A stretch of 12,238 nucleotides of DNA from Anaerolineae bacterium (GTDB lineage Bacteria; Chloroflexota; Anaerolineae; 4572-78; J111): contig JAGRCC010000018.1 in assembly GCA_020433785.1 (NCBI GenBank), positions 1 to 12,238 on the forward strand. The letters are read 5' to 3'. Below are positions 6,858 to 12,238 of the stretch, piece after piece. A model generated the notes under the pieces. It ran no database searches and was not told the origin of the DNA. It saw only the letters and a list, made by a program, of their open reading frames with translations. How positions within the stretch are numbered: position 1 is the stretch's first letter; each line of letters starts with the position of its first letter. Made by a program: the position numbers and the translations under genes.

Positions 6858-7925
6858 TTAAGGCAGCCAGGCTTGCCAGACGTCCTGGTTGGCATCGATC
6901 CAGGCGCGAGCCGCTTCTTCCGGCGTTTTACCGTCTAACTCCACGGCGGCGATCATTTGAATCTGATCTTGGGTAGTGTAGTTGAAATTCTTCAAGAATT
7001 GGTAGGCTTCAGGCGCTTTCTCGGCTAATTTCGCTGAGGCAATTTTGTAAAGGTCATCGGACGGATAAGCGCAGTCAACCCCACCTTCGGGAATTTTGGC
7101 GTAACATTCGTCACTGTAAGGCGGCAGTTCAACCTGGGTTAGATCAAACTGAGCGTGAACTGAGTGCGGCGTCCAGAAGTAGAACAGGATCGGATCTTCG
7201 CGGCTGTAGGCTGAATCGAGCGCGGCCAGCAGCGCCTCTTCTGAACCGGCGGTCACGACCTCAAAATCCATGCCCAAGTTTTTGATAATATCGGCGTCGT
7301 ATTGCACCCAGCTTTGGTCACCGGCCAGAAACTGCCCTTTATCGCCGGTTTCGGCGGTGGCAAAAAGGGCAGCGGCATCCGGGCTGGTGAAGCCTTCCCA
7401 GGTAGCCATCTCAGGATGATCTTTCAAGACATACGACGGCATAAACCAACCGATAACCCCCACCGGCCCTAACAGACCGATATTTTCCACGCTGCCTTGC
7501 TCATCGATGTATAATGCCGCGTTGTCGGCGTGGCCGGAGGGCCATACTTCCAGACTGGCGTCTAAGTCGCCGCTGGCTAAGGCCGACCACTGCGCGTTCT
7601 CGTCGAGGCTGGTGATCTCCACGGGATAGCCTAGCTGCTCTTCAAGCAAAATTTTGGCAACCGCCACATTCACTTGTGAGCCGGACCAGGGGTTCTCGAC
7701 TAATTTGATGGTGACATCTTTAGTGGCCACTGCTTCGTCGGCGGCTTCTTCAGCCGGAGCGGCTTCCTCCGCCGGGGCAGCCTCTTCGGTTGGGGCAGCT
7801 TCTTCAGCGGCCGGCTCCTCAGCAGGCGGGGCCTGAGTAGGGGCGGCTCCACCGCAGGCCGTCAGTCCCCACACTAAGCTTAACAGTAAAATTAAATACT
7901 CAACTCTCACTATATTTTTTCTCAT
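6858..7925 (-). CDS. proX: Glycine betaine-type ABC transporter substrate-binding lipoprotein
   Basis: 355 residues. It captures the quaternary amine outside the membrane and delivers it to the ProW permease. Seen: a short basic N-terminus, a hydrophobic core and lipobox LTAC with the lipidated Cys at 24, then an Ala/Glu/Pro-rich linker of about 40 residues (EEAAPAEEA repeats) tethering the binding domain. That domain has the OpuAC/ProX features: VENPWSGSQVNVAVAKILL, LGYPVEI, GDLDASLEVWPSGH, VIGWFMPSYVL, DPILFYFWTPHSVHAQFDL, and a C-terminal WIDANQDVWQAWLP. Several Trp/Tyr residues could form the aromatic cage for the trimethylammonium group, but I cannot assign them without a structure. ATG 7925 has a strong GAGGAGGAG ribosome site just upstream. 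Unlike the common proVWX order, it is convergent with the permease and has its own promoter, allowing excess binding protein. Betaine, choline, proline betaine or carnitine are all possible ligands. Confidence 0.9.
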   Translation of the reverse strand: MRKNIVRVEYLILLLSLVWGLTACGGAAPTQAPPAEEPAAEEAAPTEEAAPAEEAAPAEEAADEAVATKDVTIKLVENPWSGSQVNVAVAKILLEEQLGYPVEITSLDENAQWSALASGDLDASLEVWPSGHADNAALYIDEQGSVENIGLLGPVGVIGWFMPSYVLKDHPEMATWEGFTSPDAAALFATAETGDKGQFLAGDQSWVQYDADIIKNLGMDFEVVTAGSEEALLAALDSAYSREDPILFYFWTPHSVHAQFDLTQVELPPYSDECYAKIPEGGVDCAYPSDDLYKIASAKLAEKAPEAYQFLKNFNYTTQDQIQMIAAVELDGKTPEEAARAWIDANQDVWQAWLP

Positions 7926-7978
7926 TACTCCTCCTCTTGGTTAATGATATTTTGGTGAATGGGTTGCGGTAATGGGTA

Positions 7979-8007
7979 AATATAACATCACCTGACTCCA
8001 CTGTCAA
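7979..8007 (-). promoter_or_regulatory. Near-consensus promoter of proX
   Basis: On the minus strand: -35 TTGACA (8002-8007), a 17-bp spacer, and -10 TATATT (7979-7984), one mismatch from consensus. The start would fall near 7972, with a leader of about 46 nt ending in the GAGGAGGAG ribosome site. It is the best promoter in the window. Confidence 0.7.
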
Positions 8008-8031
8008 AGCCCGTTGCCGAGAGGCAGACTA

Positions 8032-8061
8032 TTGACAAAATATCAAATCCTATAGTAAACT
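8032..8061 (+). promoter_or_regulatory. Possible promoter of the flavodoxin-pentapeptide gene
   Basis: Rightward TTGACA (8032-8037) and TAAACT (8056-8061) with an 18-bp spacer; the -10 is weaker than the -35. It is divergent from the proX promoter, with the two -35 boxes 24 bp apart. The leader to ATG 8232 would be about 160 nt and would include the paired GATATATC sites. Confidence 0.4.
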
Positions 8062-8083
8062 ACCCTCACTTTTAGTGCGCTGC

Positions 8084-8102
8084 GATATATCTATGATATA
8101 TC
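8084..8102. promoter_or_regulatory. Paired GATATATC palindromes, possible operator
   Basis: Two identical self-complementary 8-mers (8084-8091 and 8095-8102) are separated by TAT. Their centres are 11 bp apart, about one helical turn, so a regulator could bind both on one DNA face. They lie just downstream of the candidate promoter at 8032-8061. No regulator gene is in the window. Apart from these sites and the two promoters I see nothing else in the gene-free stretch 7926-8231. Confidence 0.35.
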
Positions 8103-8231
8103 AGATAAATTGATTGCTCATATAGTCGGTTTTACCCACCATTTTCGACGCGGCCCTCACTGCCCCAATTCAATACGCTCGATGCTGCGCGACATCTCAG
8201 ACCGATGATAGATACCCGGGGAGGTACTCTT

Positions 8232-9317
8232 ATGGACAAACGAATTTTAGTAGCTTACGCGAGTGTTAGTGGATCAACCGGTGAAGTCGCTGAAGTGGTG
8301 GGGCAGGTCATCGAGCAAGACCCTAACATTACTGTTGATGTTTGCCATGTTAGAGATGTGGTTGATATTGACGAATATCGTGCGCTGGTTTTAGGTAGTT
8401 CAATTCGAGCCGGGCGCTGGCTGCCTGAGGCTTTTACGTTTCTGGAAACCCATCAAGCTAAGTTTCAGCATATCCCGGTGGCCTACTTTACCACTTGCTT
8501 GACCATGGTCAGCGATACGCAAGACAGTCGCCACACGGTTCTGGCTTATATGGAACCGGTGCGGCAAGCCGCCCCTCAAATCGAGCCGGTCGGTTTGGGG
8601 CTATTTGCCGGCGCCCTCGATCCGACCCGGCAGCCGATTATGCCCTCGGGTCATACCGTTCAGGGTGATTATCGGAATTGGGAGGCCATTCGGGCTTGGG
8701 CGGCGGAAATTCGACCGCGCCTGTTGGCTGATGCAACCCCGGCTGAACCCCTCTCTTTAAGTGAAGCTGTTTTGTGCTATACTGATATGTCAGGTCTCGA
8801 TTTGAGCAGCGCCGATTTGGTTCGCGCCGATCTCCGCGAGGCCAATCTTAGTGAAGCTGATTTGCAGGAGGCTGATTTGAGTGGGGCCAGGCTCACCAAG
8901 TCTGATTTGCGAAAAGGCAAACTGCAACAGGCCAGCCTGAGTTGGGCTGAAATGCATGCGGCTGACCTGCGTGAAGCGGATTTGAGTCAGGCCAATCTAA
9001 TCGGGGCCAATCTGGATCGGGCCGATTTGGGGCGCGCCAATTTGAGCTACGCCACCCTCAACGGGGCGAACTTAAGCCACGCCGATCTCAACCATGCCAA
9101 CCTCAGCTACGCCGATTTAAATTGGGCCGACCTGCGCGGCGCCGATTTGAGTTACGCTAATTTGAGCCATGCCAATTTGGGTTGGGCTAATCTGAGCCAT
9201 GCTAATCTGGAGCAGGTTAATCTAAACCAGGCCCAATATAACGATCAAACCCAGTGGCCGCCCGATTTTTCGCCTGAGGCGCATGGTGGTATCGTGGTTC
9301 GGACTGAGCCACATTAG
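8232..9317 (+). CDS. Flavodoxin domain fused to a pentapeptide-repeat domain
   Basis: 361 residues. Residues 1 to about 170 are a flavodoxin fold of the HemG/flavodoxin_5 kind: strand KRILVAYAS, phosphate loop YASVSGSTGEVAEVVG (about 9-24) for FMN, ALVLGSSIRAGRW at the second FMN loop, VAYFTTCLT at the next strand, and FAGALDP. Such domains carry electrons or oxidise substrates such as protoporphyrinogen; the reaction here is unknown. From about 184 to 338 come roughly 30 unbroken pentapeptides of A(D/N)LXX type, expected to form a right-handed quadrilateral beta-helix. A short tail with QTQWPPDF (common after pentapeptide domains) ends the protein. ATG 8232 is chosen over ATG 8205 because GGGGAGGT (8219-8226) lies between them, directly before 8232. 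It is separated from the mttB-like gene by 119 bp. The fusion is unusual; domain calls are firm, function is not. Confidence 0.85.
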   Translation: MDKRILVAYASVSGSTGEVAEVVGQVIEQDPNITVDVCHVRDVVDIDEYRALVLGSSIRAGRWLPEAFTFLETHQAKFQHIPVAYFTTCLTMVSDTQDSRHTVLAYMEPVRQAAPQIEPVGLGLFAGALDPTRQPIMPSGHTVQGDYRNWEAIRAWAAEIRPRLLADATPAEPLSLSEAVLCYTDMSGLDLSSADLVRADLREANLSEADLQEADLSGARLTKSDLRKGKLQQASLSWAEMHAADLREADLSQANLIGANLDRADLGRANLSYATLNGANLSHADLNHANLSYADLNWADLRGADLSYANLSHANLGWANLSHANLEQVNLNQAQYNDQTQWPPDFSPEAHGGIVVRTEPH

Positions 9318-9323
9318 GGGTTT

Positions 9324-9404
9324 GTTAGTTGGATAGTTTGTAGCTGGATGGTTGGATAAATGGATGGATGGTTGGTTTTTAACAGACAAAAACTAACCAA
9401 CTAA
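9324..9404. repeat. GGAT/GGTT-rich low-complexity repeat with inverted arms before the methyltransferase gene
   Basis: Multiple GGAT and GGTT units, including GGATGGTTGG twice (from about 9346 and 9366), lie between the pentapeptide gene and the methyltransferase ribosome site. TTAGTTGG (9325-9332) is the complement of CCAACTAA (9397-9404). GGTTGGTTTTT (9370-9380) pairs with AAAAACTAACC (9388-9398), with one G.T pair, making a hairpin with a 7-nt loop. No T-run follows, so a rho-independent terminator is doubtful. Confidence 0.45.
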
Positions 9405-9436
9405 TTGTCTACCTATTTTATAGGAGTATATGAAAA

Positions 9437-10987
9437 ATGGCCGATCGTGATCGTCATGCCCGCCGCCGCGAGCGCCGCGAAAGAAGTTCAAGAGCCACTC
9501 AACCGGGTGGGATAAAACCCCTGGTTAACAAATTGCCCGTCACTGAAGTTTTGTATGAAGTCGATGTCGAAAAAATTCATCAGGCCTCGATGCGGTTGCT
9601 GTCAGACATCGGCATCTTGGTGCTCGATTACCCGCCGGCTCTGGAACTTTTTAAGAAAAACGGGGCTAAAGTAGAAGGTGAGATGGTCTGGCTCGATGAA
9701 GACACGCTCATGCATTTTGTGCGTCAAGCCCCCGCTACATTTACGCAACTGGCTCGCAACCCGGCCAATCATTTGCCGATCGGCGGAAAAAATATCGTCT
9801 TCGCGCCCGTGTACGGCCCTCCCTTTGTCGCCGATCGGGATCATGGCCGGCGCGAGGCCACTATTGAAGATTTTCGGAATTTTGCCAAACTGACCTATAT
9901 GGCCCAGCATCTTCACAGCGCCGGTGGCACCCTCTGCGAGCCAAACGATATCGATGTCAAAGAGCGTCACCTCGATATGCTGCTGGCTCATATCACCTTG
10001 AACGACAAAGCGTTCATGGGCAGCGTCACCCACGCCGACAATGCCCGTGACTCGGTCACGATGGCCGAGATTTTATTCGGAGCCGAAGCGATCCGGGAAA
10101 ACCCGGCGGTGATTGGTTTGATCAATGCTTCCAGCCCGTTGCGCTTCGATGACCGGATGTTGGGTGCGCTGGAGGTATATGCTCAGGCCAAACAGGGCGT
10201 GATCGTCACCCCCTTCATTATTGCCGGGGCCATGTCGCCCAGTACGCTGGCCGCCACGCTGGCCCAGCAAAATGCGGAGGCGCTGTTCGGGATCGCTTTT
10301 GCCCAGATGGTCAACCCCGGCACCCCCAGTATTTACGGCTCGTTTCTGGCCAATATCGACATGCGCAGCGGCGCGCCCTGCTTCGGCACACCCGACAACG
10401 CCTTGGCTCTGTATGCCGGTGCTCAAATGGCCCGTCATTATCGCCTCCCCTATCGCTCCGGCGGTAACTTTACCGCCTCTCGCATTCCCGATGCCCAGGC
10501 CGGTTATGAATCAGCCGGCACGATGTGGCCGACGGTTCAGGCCGGCGTTAACTTTGTGCTGCACGCCGCCGGCTGGTTAGAGGGCGGTTTGATTTCCGGA
10601 TATGAAAAGTTTGTGCTCGATCTGGAAGTGTGCGGGATGATGGCTAAATATGTCGAGGGCGTCGGCCTATCGGACGAAGACTTTGCCTGGGACGCCTTCG
10701 AGGAAGTGGGTCCCGGTAACCATTTCCTGGGTTCGGCCCATACTATGCGCCATTACGAAACCGCCTTTTACCAGCACACGGTTTTCAATATGGACAACTA
10801 TGAAAAATGGGCCGAAGAAGGCAGCCAGGACAGTTACGAAAAAGCCAACGCTCTCTGGAAAAGGATGCTGCGCGATTACGAAGCTCCCCCACTGGATGAG
10901 GCCATCACCGAGGAATTAAATGCCTTTGTCGATCACCGCCGCACGGAGATTCGAGCCGGGAAGCCGCGTTCGGGGTGGAAGAAGTAG
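9437..10987 (+). CDS. MttB-family corrinoid methyltransferase, non-pyrrolysine type
   Basis: 516 residues, full length for the trimethylamine methyltransferase (MttB) family, TIM-barrel enzymes that move a methyl group from a methylated amine to a corrinoid protein. Seen: an Arg-rich N-terminus (about 3-20) common in the non-archaeal members, then VTEVLYEVDVEKIHQASMRLL, GGKNIVFAPVYGPPFV, HLHSAGGTLCEPNDI, KAFMGSVTHADNARDSV, GLINASSPLRFDDRML, PFIIAGAMSPST, IYGSFLANIDMRSGAPCFGTPD and RSGGNFTASRIPDAQ. No in-frame TAG occurs before the terminal TAG at 10985; reading through that TAG meets another two codons later, so there is no pyrrolysine. Non-Pyl relatives include the glycine betaine methyltransferase MtgB, and the betaine-type importer nearby fits that substrate, but other N-methyl compounds are possible. 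AGGAG (9422-9426) serves ATG 9437; an out-of-frame ATG at 9430 would give only six codons. The partner corrinoid protein and second methyltransferase are absent from the window. Confidence 0.88.
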   Translation: MADRDRHARRRERRERSSRATQPGGIKPLVNKLPVTEVLYEVDVEKIHQASMRLLSDIGILVLDYPPALELFKKNGAKVEGEMVWLDEDTLMHFVRQAPATFTQLARNPANHLPIGGKNIVFAPVYGPPFVADRDHGRREATIEDFRNFAKLTYMAQHLHSAGGTLCEPNDIDVKERHLDMLLAHITLNDKAFMGSVTHADNARDSVTMAEILFGAEAIRENPAVIGLINASSPLRFDDRMLGALEVYAQAKQGVIVTPFIIAGAMSPSTLAATLAQQNAEALFGIAFAQMVNPGTPSIYGSFLANIDMRSGAPCFGTPDNALALYAGAQMARHYRLPYRSGGNFTASRIPDAQAGYESAGTMWPTVQAGVNFVLHAAGWLEGGLISGYEKFVLDLEVCGMMAKYVEGVGLSDEDFAWDAFEEVGPGNHFLGSAHTMRHYETAFYQHTVFNMDNYEKWAEEGSQDSYEKANALWKRMLRDYEAPPLDEAITEELNAFVDHRRTEIRAGKPRSGWKK

Positions 10988-11127
10988 CTAAATTAGAGTA
11001 TCATCTTTTGCTTGGCCATGATTTAGAAATTCTGGCCGAACCCGACTACCAAAGACTAAATGAAAGCGTGATTGAAGTTAAACGTATGCTAACCGCTTTC
11101 ATAAAAAAACTAAAAACCAATCGATAA
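10975..11127 (+). pseudogene. 5'-truncated four-helix-bundle protein (S23/IVP-like) remnant
   Basis: In the frame starting at GTG 10975 and ending at TAA 11125-11127, about 50 codons read VEEVAKLEYHLLLGHDLEIL, then EPDYQRLNESVIEVKRMLTA, then FIKKLKTNR. This is the characteristic C-terminal half of the four-helix-bundle family found in 23S rRNA intervening sequences and elsewhere (lEyhLlLa-DLgyL ... Y--L---v-EVKRML--fI-kLk). A complete member has about 115-125 residues, so the first two helices are missing. The fragment overlaps the methyltransferase stop codon by 13 bp in another frame and has no ribosome site of its own, so it looks like a broken gene joined to the 3' end of the methyltransferase gene. 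The heptamer repeat block begins 13 bp later. Family assignment rests on pattern recognition only. Confidence 0.6.
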
Positions 11128-11140
11128 TCTTGGCAAAAAA

Positions 11141-11224
11141 CTAAAAACTGATCGCTGAAAGCTAACTGCTGATAGCTAACCGCTAACCGCTGATAGCTGA
11201 CCGCTGACCGCTGATAGCTAGGAG
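11141..11224 (+). repeat. Twelve tandem heptanucleotides (CTRANNN) ending in the dehydrogenase ribosome site
   Basis: Bases 11141-11224 divide exactly into 12 heptamers, all beginning CTRA or CTAG: CTAAAAA, CTGATCG, CTGAAAG, CTAACTG, CTGATAG, CTAACCG twice, CTGATAG, CTGACCG twice, CTGATAG, CTAGGAG. The unit CTGATAG recurs every 21 bp. Every unit holds a stop triplet (TAA, TGA or TAG) at its bases 2-4, so rightward reading is closed in all frames, while the opposite strand reads as a 7-residue SYQRLAV-like repeat. The last unit supplies GGAG, the Shine-Dalgarno of the next gene. It resembles the heptamer STRR repeats known from cyanobacteria. Confidence 0.8.
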
Positions 11225-11228
11225 TTAT

Positions 11229-12238
11229 ATGCTCACCATCCGCAGTTTTGAAATTCCGACCGTCATGAAACATGGCCCGGGCGCGATCAACGCGCTGGCC
11301 GACGAGTTACGCGATTTGGGCCTCAAACGCCCCATGATCGTCACCGACCCCGGCATCGTCAAAGCCGGACTGCTTGAGCGGGCTACCCGACCGCTCGATA
11401 TTGCTAAAATAGATTACGTGATTTTTGATCAGATTGTGCCGAACCCCCCTACAACGTTGGTTGACGAAGGCGCCGCGTTTTACGCCGGCGAAGGCTGTGA
11501 CGGCCTGGTCGGTCTGGGCGGCGGCAGCGCCTTAGACACGGCCAAAGCCATTGGCGTCATTGCCAGCAACGGCGGCCGAATTCTTGATTACGAATGGGCC
11601 GATCCGCAGCCGATCAAACACCGGATTCCGCCCCTGGTTTGTATCCCCACCACCGCCGGCACCGGCAGCGAAGTCACCCTGTGGGCTGTCATCACCGATC
11701 ACGAGCGTAAGATAAAATTCAATGTCGGCGGCACGGCCCTAATTGGCGCTTGGGTGGCCCTGCTCGATCCCGAGTTGACGTTGGGATTGCCGCCGGCCGT
11801 CACCGCCGGCACCGGCATGGACGCCCTGGCTCACGCCATCGAGTGCTACACTTGCGCCTACGCCCAACCCATTTCCGACTCGGTGGCGCTGCTGGCGATT
11901 GAATACGTAGCGCGCTACTTGCGAGTCGCTTTTGCGCAGGGGCATAACCTTGAGGCCCGTTATAAAATGAGCCAGGCGGCGATGCTGGGCGGGTTGGCCT
12001 ACGGCAAGGAGAGCGCCGGTGCGGCGCATGCTATGAGCCAATCGGCGGGTGGGGTGCTGCCCAATGTCCCCCACGGCCCGTTTACAGCTCGGTTATTAGG
12101 GCCGGTGATGGAGTACAACTTCAAGGGCGAACCGGAAAAATTCGCCCGCATTGCGCTGGCGATGGGCGAGGATATTCGCGGCCTGAGTCTATGGCAGGCC
12201 GCCGAAAAAGCGGTAGAGGCCGTGCTGCGCCTGACGGA
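11229..12238 (+). CDS. Iron-containing (group III) alcohol dehydrogenase, 3' end outside window
   Basis: 336 full codons are visible of an expected 380-400. The family oxidises alcohols or reduces aldehydes with NAD(P) in the cytoplasm. Seen: an N-terminal dinucleotide-binding domain with DPGIVKAGLLE, the VPNPPTTLVDEG segment, the cofactor loop GLGGGSALDTAKAIG (about 97-111), and IPTTAGTGSEVT. The metal site is complete: Asp198 and His202 in MDALAHAIE, His267 in GAAHAMSQ and His282 in VPHG, so it should be a working metal enzyme. The spacing between the last two His is 15, close to the family value. ATG 11229 is set by TAGGAG (11219-11224), which is itself the last unit of the heptamer repeat. 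It follows the methyltransferase gene in the same direction but after a 241-bp gap, so co-transcription is uncertain. The substrate is unknown; the earlier part of the frame has no alternative start. Confidence 0.92.
   Translation, partial: MLTIRSFEIPTVMKHGPGAINALADELRDLGLKRPMIVTDPGIVKAGLLERATRPLDIAKIDYVIFDQIVPNPPTTLVDEGAAFYAGEGCDGLVGLGGGSALDTAKAIGVIASNGGRILDYEWADPQPIKHRIPPLVCIPTTAGTGSEVTLWAVITDHERKIKFNVGGTALIGAWVALLDPELTLGLPPAVTAGTGMDALAHAIECYTCAYAQPISDSVALLAIEYVARYLRVAFAQGHNLEARYKMSQAAMLGGLAYGKESAGAAHAMSQSAGGVLPNVPHGPFTARLLGPVMEYNFKGEPEKFARIALAMGEDIRGLSLWQAAEKAVEAVLRLT

Noticed and set aside
8205..8231. Earlier ATG for the flavodoxin-pentapeptide gene
   Set aside because: The strong GGGGAGGT ribosome site lies inside this stretch and serves ATG 8232, which is followed directly by the first flavodoxin strand.
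8800..9240. Tandem DNA repeat or CRISPR-like array
   Set aside because: The 15-bp periodicity is the coding sequence of the pentapeptide repeats; there are no constant repeats with unique spacers.
10985..11000. Pyrrolysine readthrough of the TAG ending the MttB-family gene
   Set aside because: The protein is already full length, the TAG is at its natural C-terminus, and a second TAG occurs two codons later.
11046..11273. Leftward 75-codon reading frame with SYQRSAV/SYQRLAV repeats
   Set aside because: It is the reverse translation of the heptamer repeats plus the start of the dehydrogenase gene; the periodic residues follow from the 21-bp DNA period and no ribosome site supports it.

Overview
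The window looks like a chromosomal segment of a free-living bacterium, most probably a member of the Chloroflexota (Anaerolineae/Caldilineae-like). That placement is an inference from overall gene character: a glycine-betaine transporter with a double-length permease, a lipoprotein binding protein with an Ala/Glu/Pro-rich linker, an MttB-family methyltransferase without pyrrolysine, a four-helix-bundle gene remnant and heptanucleotide intergenic repeats. No marker gene proves it. There are no tRNA, rRNA, CRISPR or transposase genes.

Left part (1-2865). The 3' end of a Gfo/Idh/MocA-type oxidoreductase runs rightward and meets, stop to stop with 11 bp between, a leftward two-gene operon. That operon is a PlsC/hemolysin-type acyltransferase followed 2 bp later by a FolC-like Mur ligase. 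It has a recognisable promoter (TCGACA-17-TAAAAT) with a CCGGG/CCCGG palindrome inside the spacer. The gene-free stretch 2570-2865 also holds a terminator-like hairpin with a T-run, lying 5' of a small 94-residue protein of unknown function (2866-3150).

Middle part (3171-8007): a complete quaternary-amine (glycine betaine/proline type) ABC importer. A perfect 14-bp inverted repeat and a TATAAT promoter precede the ATPase gene with CBS domains (proV). Next comes a 718-residue permease made of two complete, head-to-tail permease copies (proW-proW). The lipoprotein substrate-binding gene (proX) lies on the opposite strand, convergent with the permease, with its own near-consensus promoter (TTGACA-17-TATATT). 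The 154 bp between the convergent stops is filled by a nested three-stem inverted repeat, probably a bidirectional terminator.

Right part (8008-12238), all rightward. A divergent regulatory region has two GATATATC palindromes spaced one helical turn apart. It leads to an unusual protein with an N-terminal flavodoxin domain joined to about 30 consecutive pentapeptide repeats. This is followed by a non-pyrrolysine MttB-family (trimethylamine/glycine betaine:corrinoid) methyltransferase, then a 5'-truncated remnant of a four-helix-bundle (S23/IVP-like) gene that overlaps the methyltransferase stop. A block of twelve in-register heptanucleotide repeats follows, its last unit containing the Shine-Dalgarno sequence of an iron-containing alcohol dehydrogenase gene that runs off the window.

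Working model (inference): the importer brings in glycine betaine or a related methylated amine. The MttB-family enzyme may take a methyl group from it, so the locus may serve methylotrophic use of betaine as well as osmoprotection. The corrinoid protein and second methyltransferase needed for this are not in the window.
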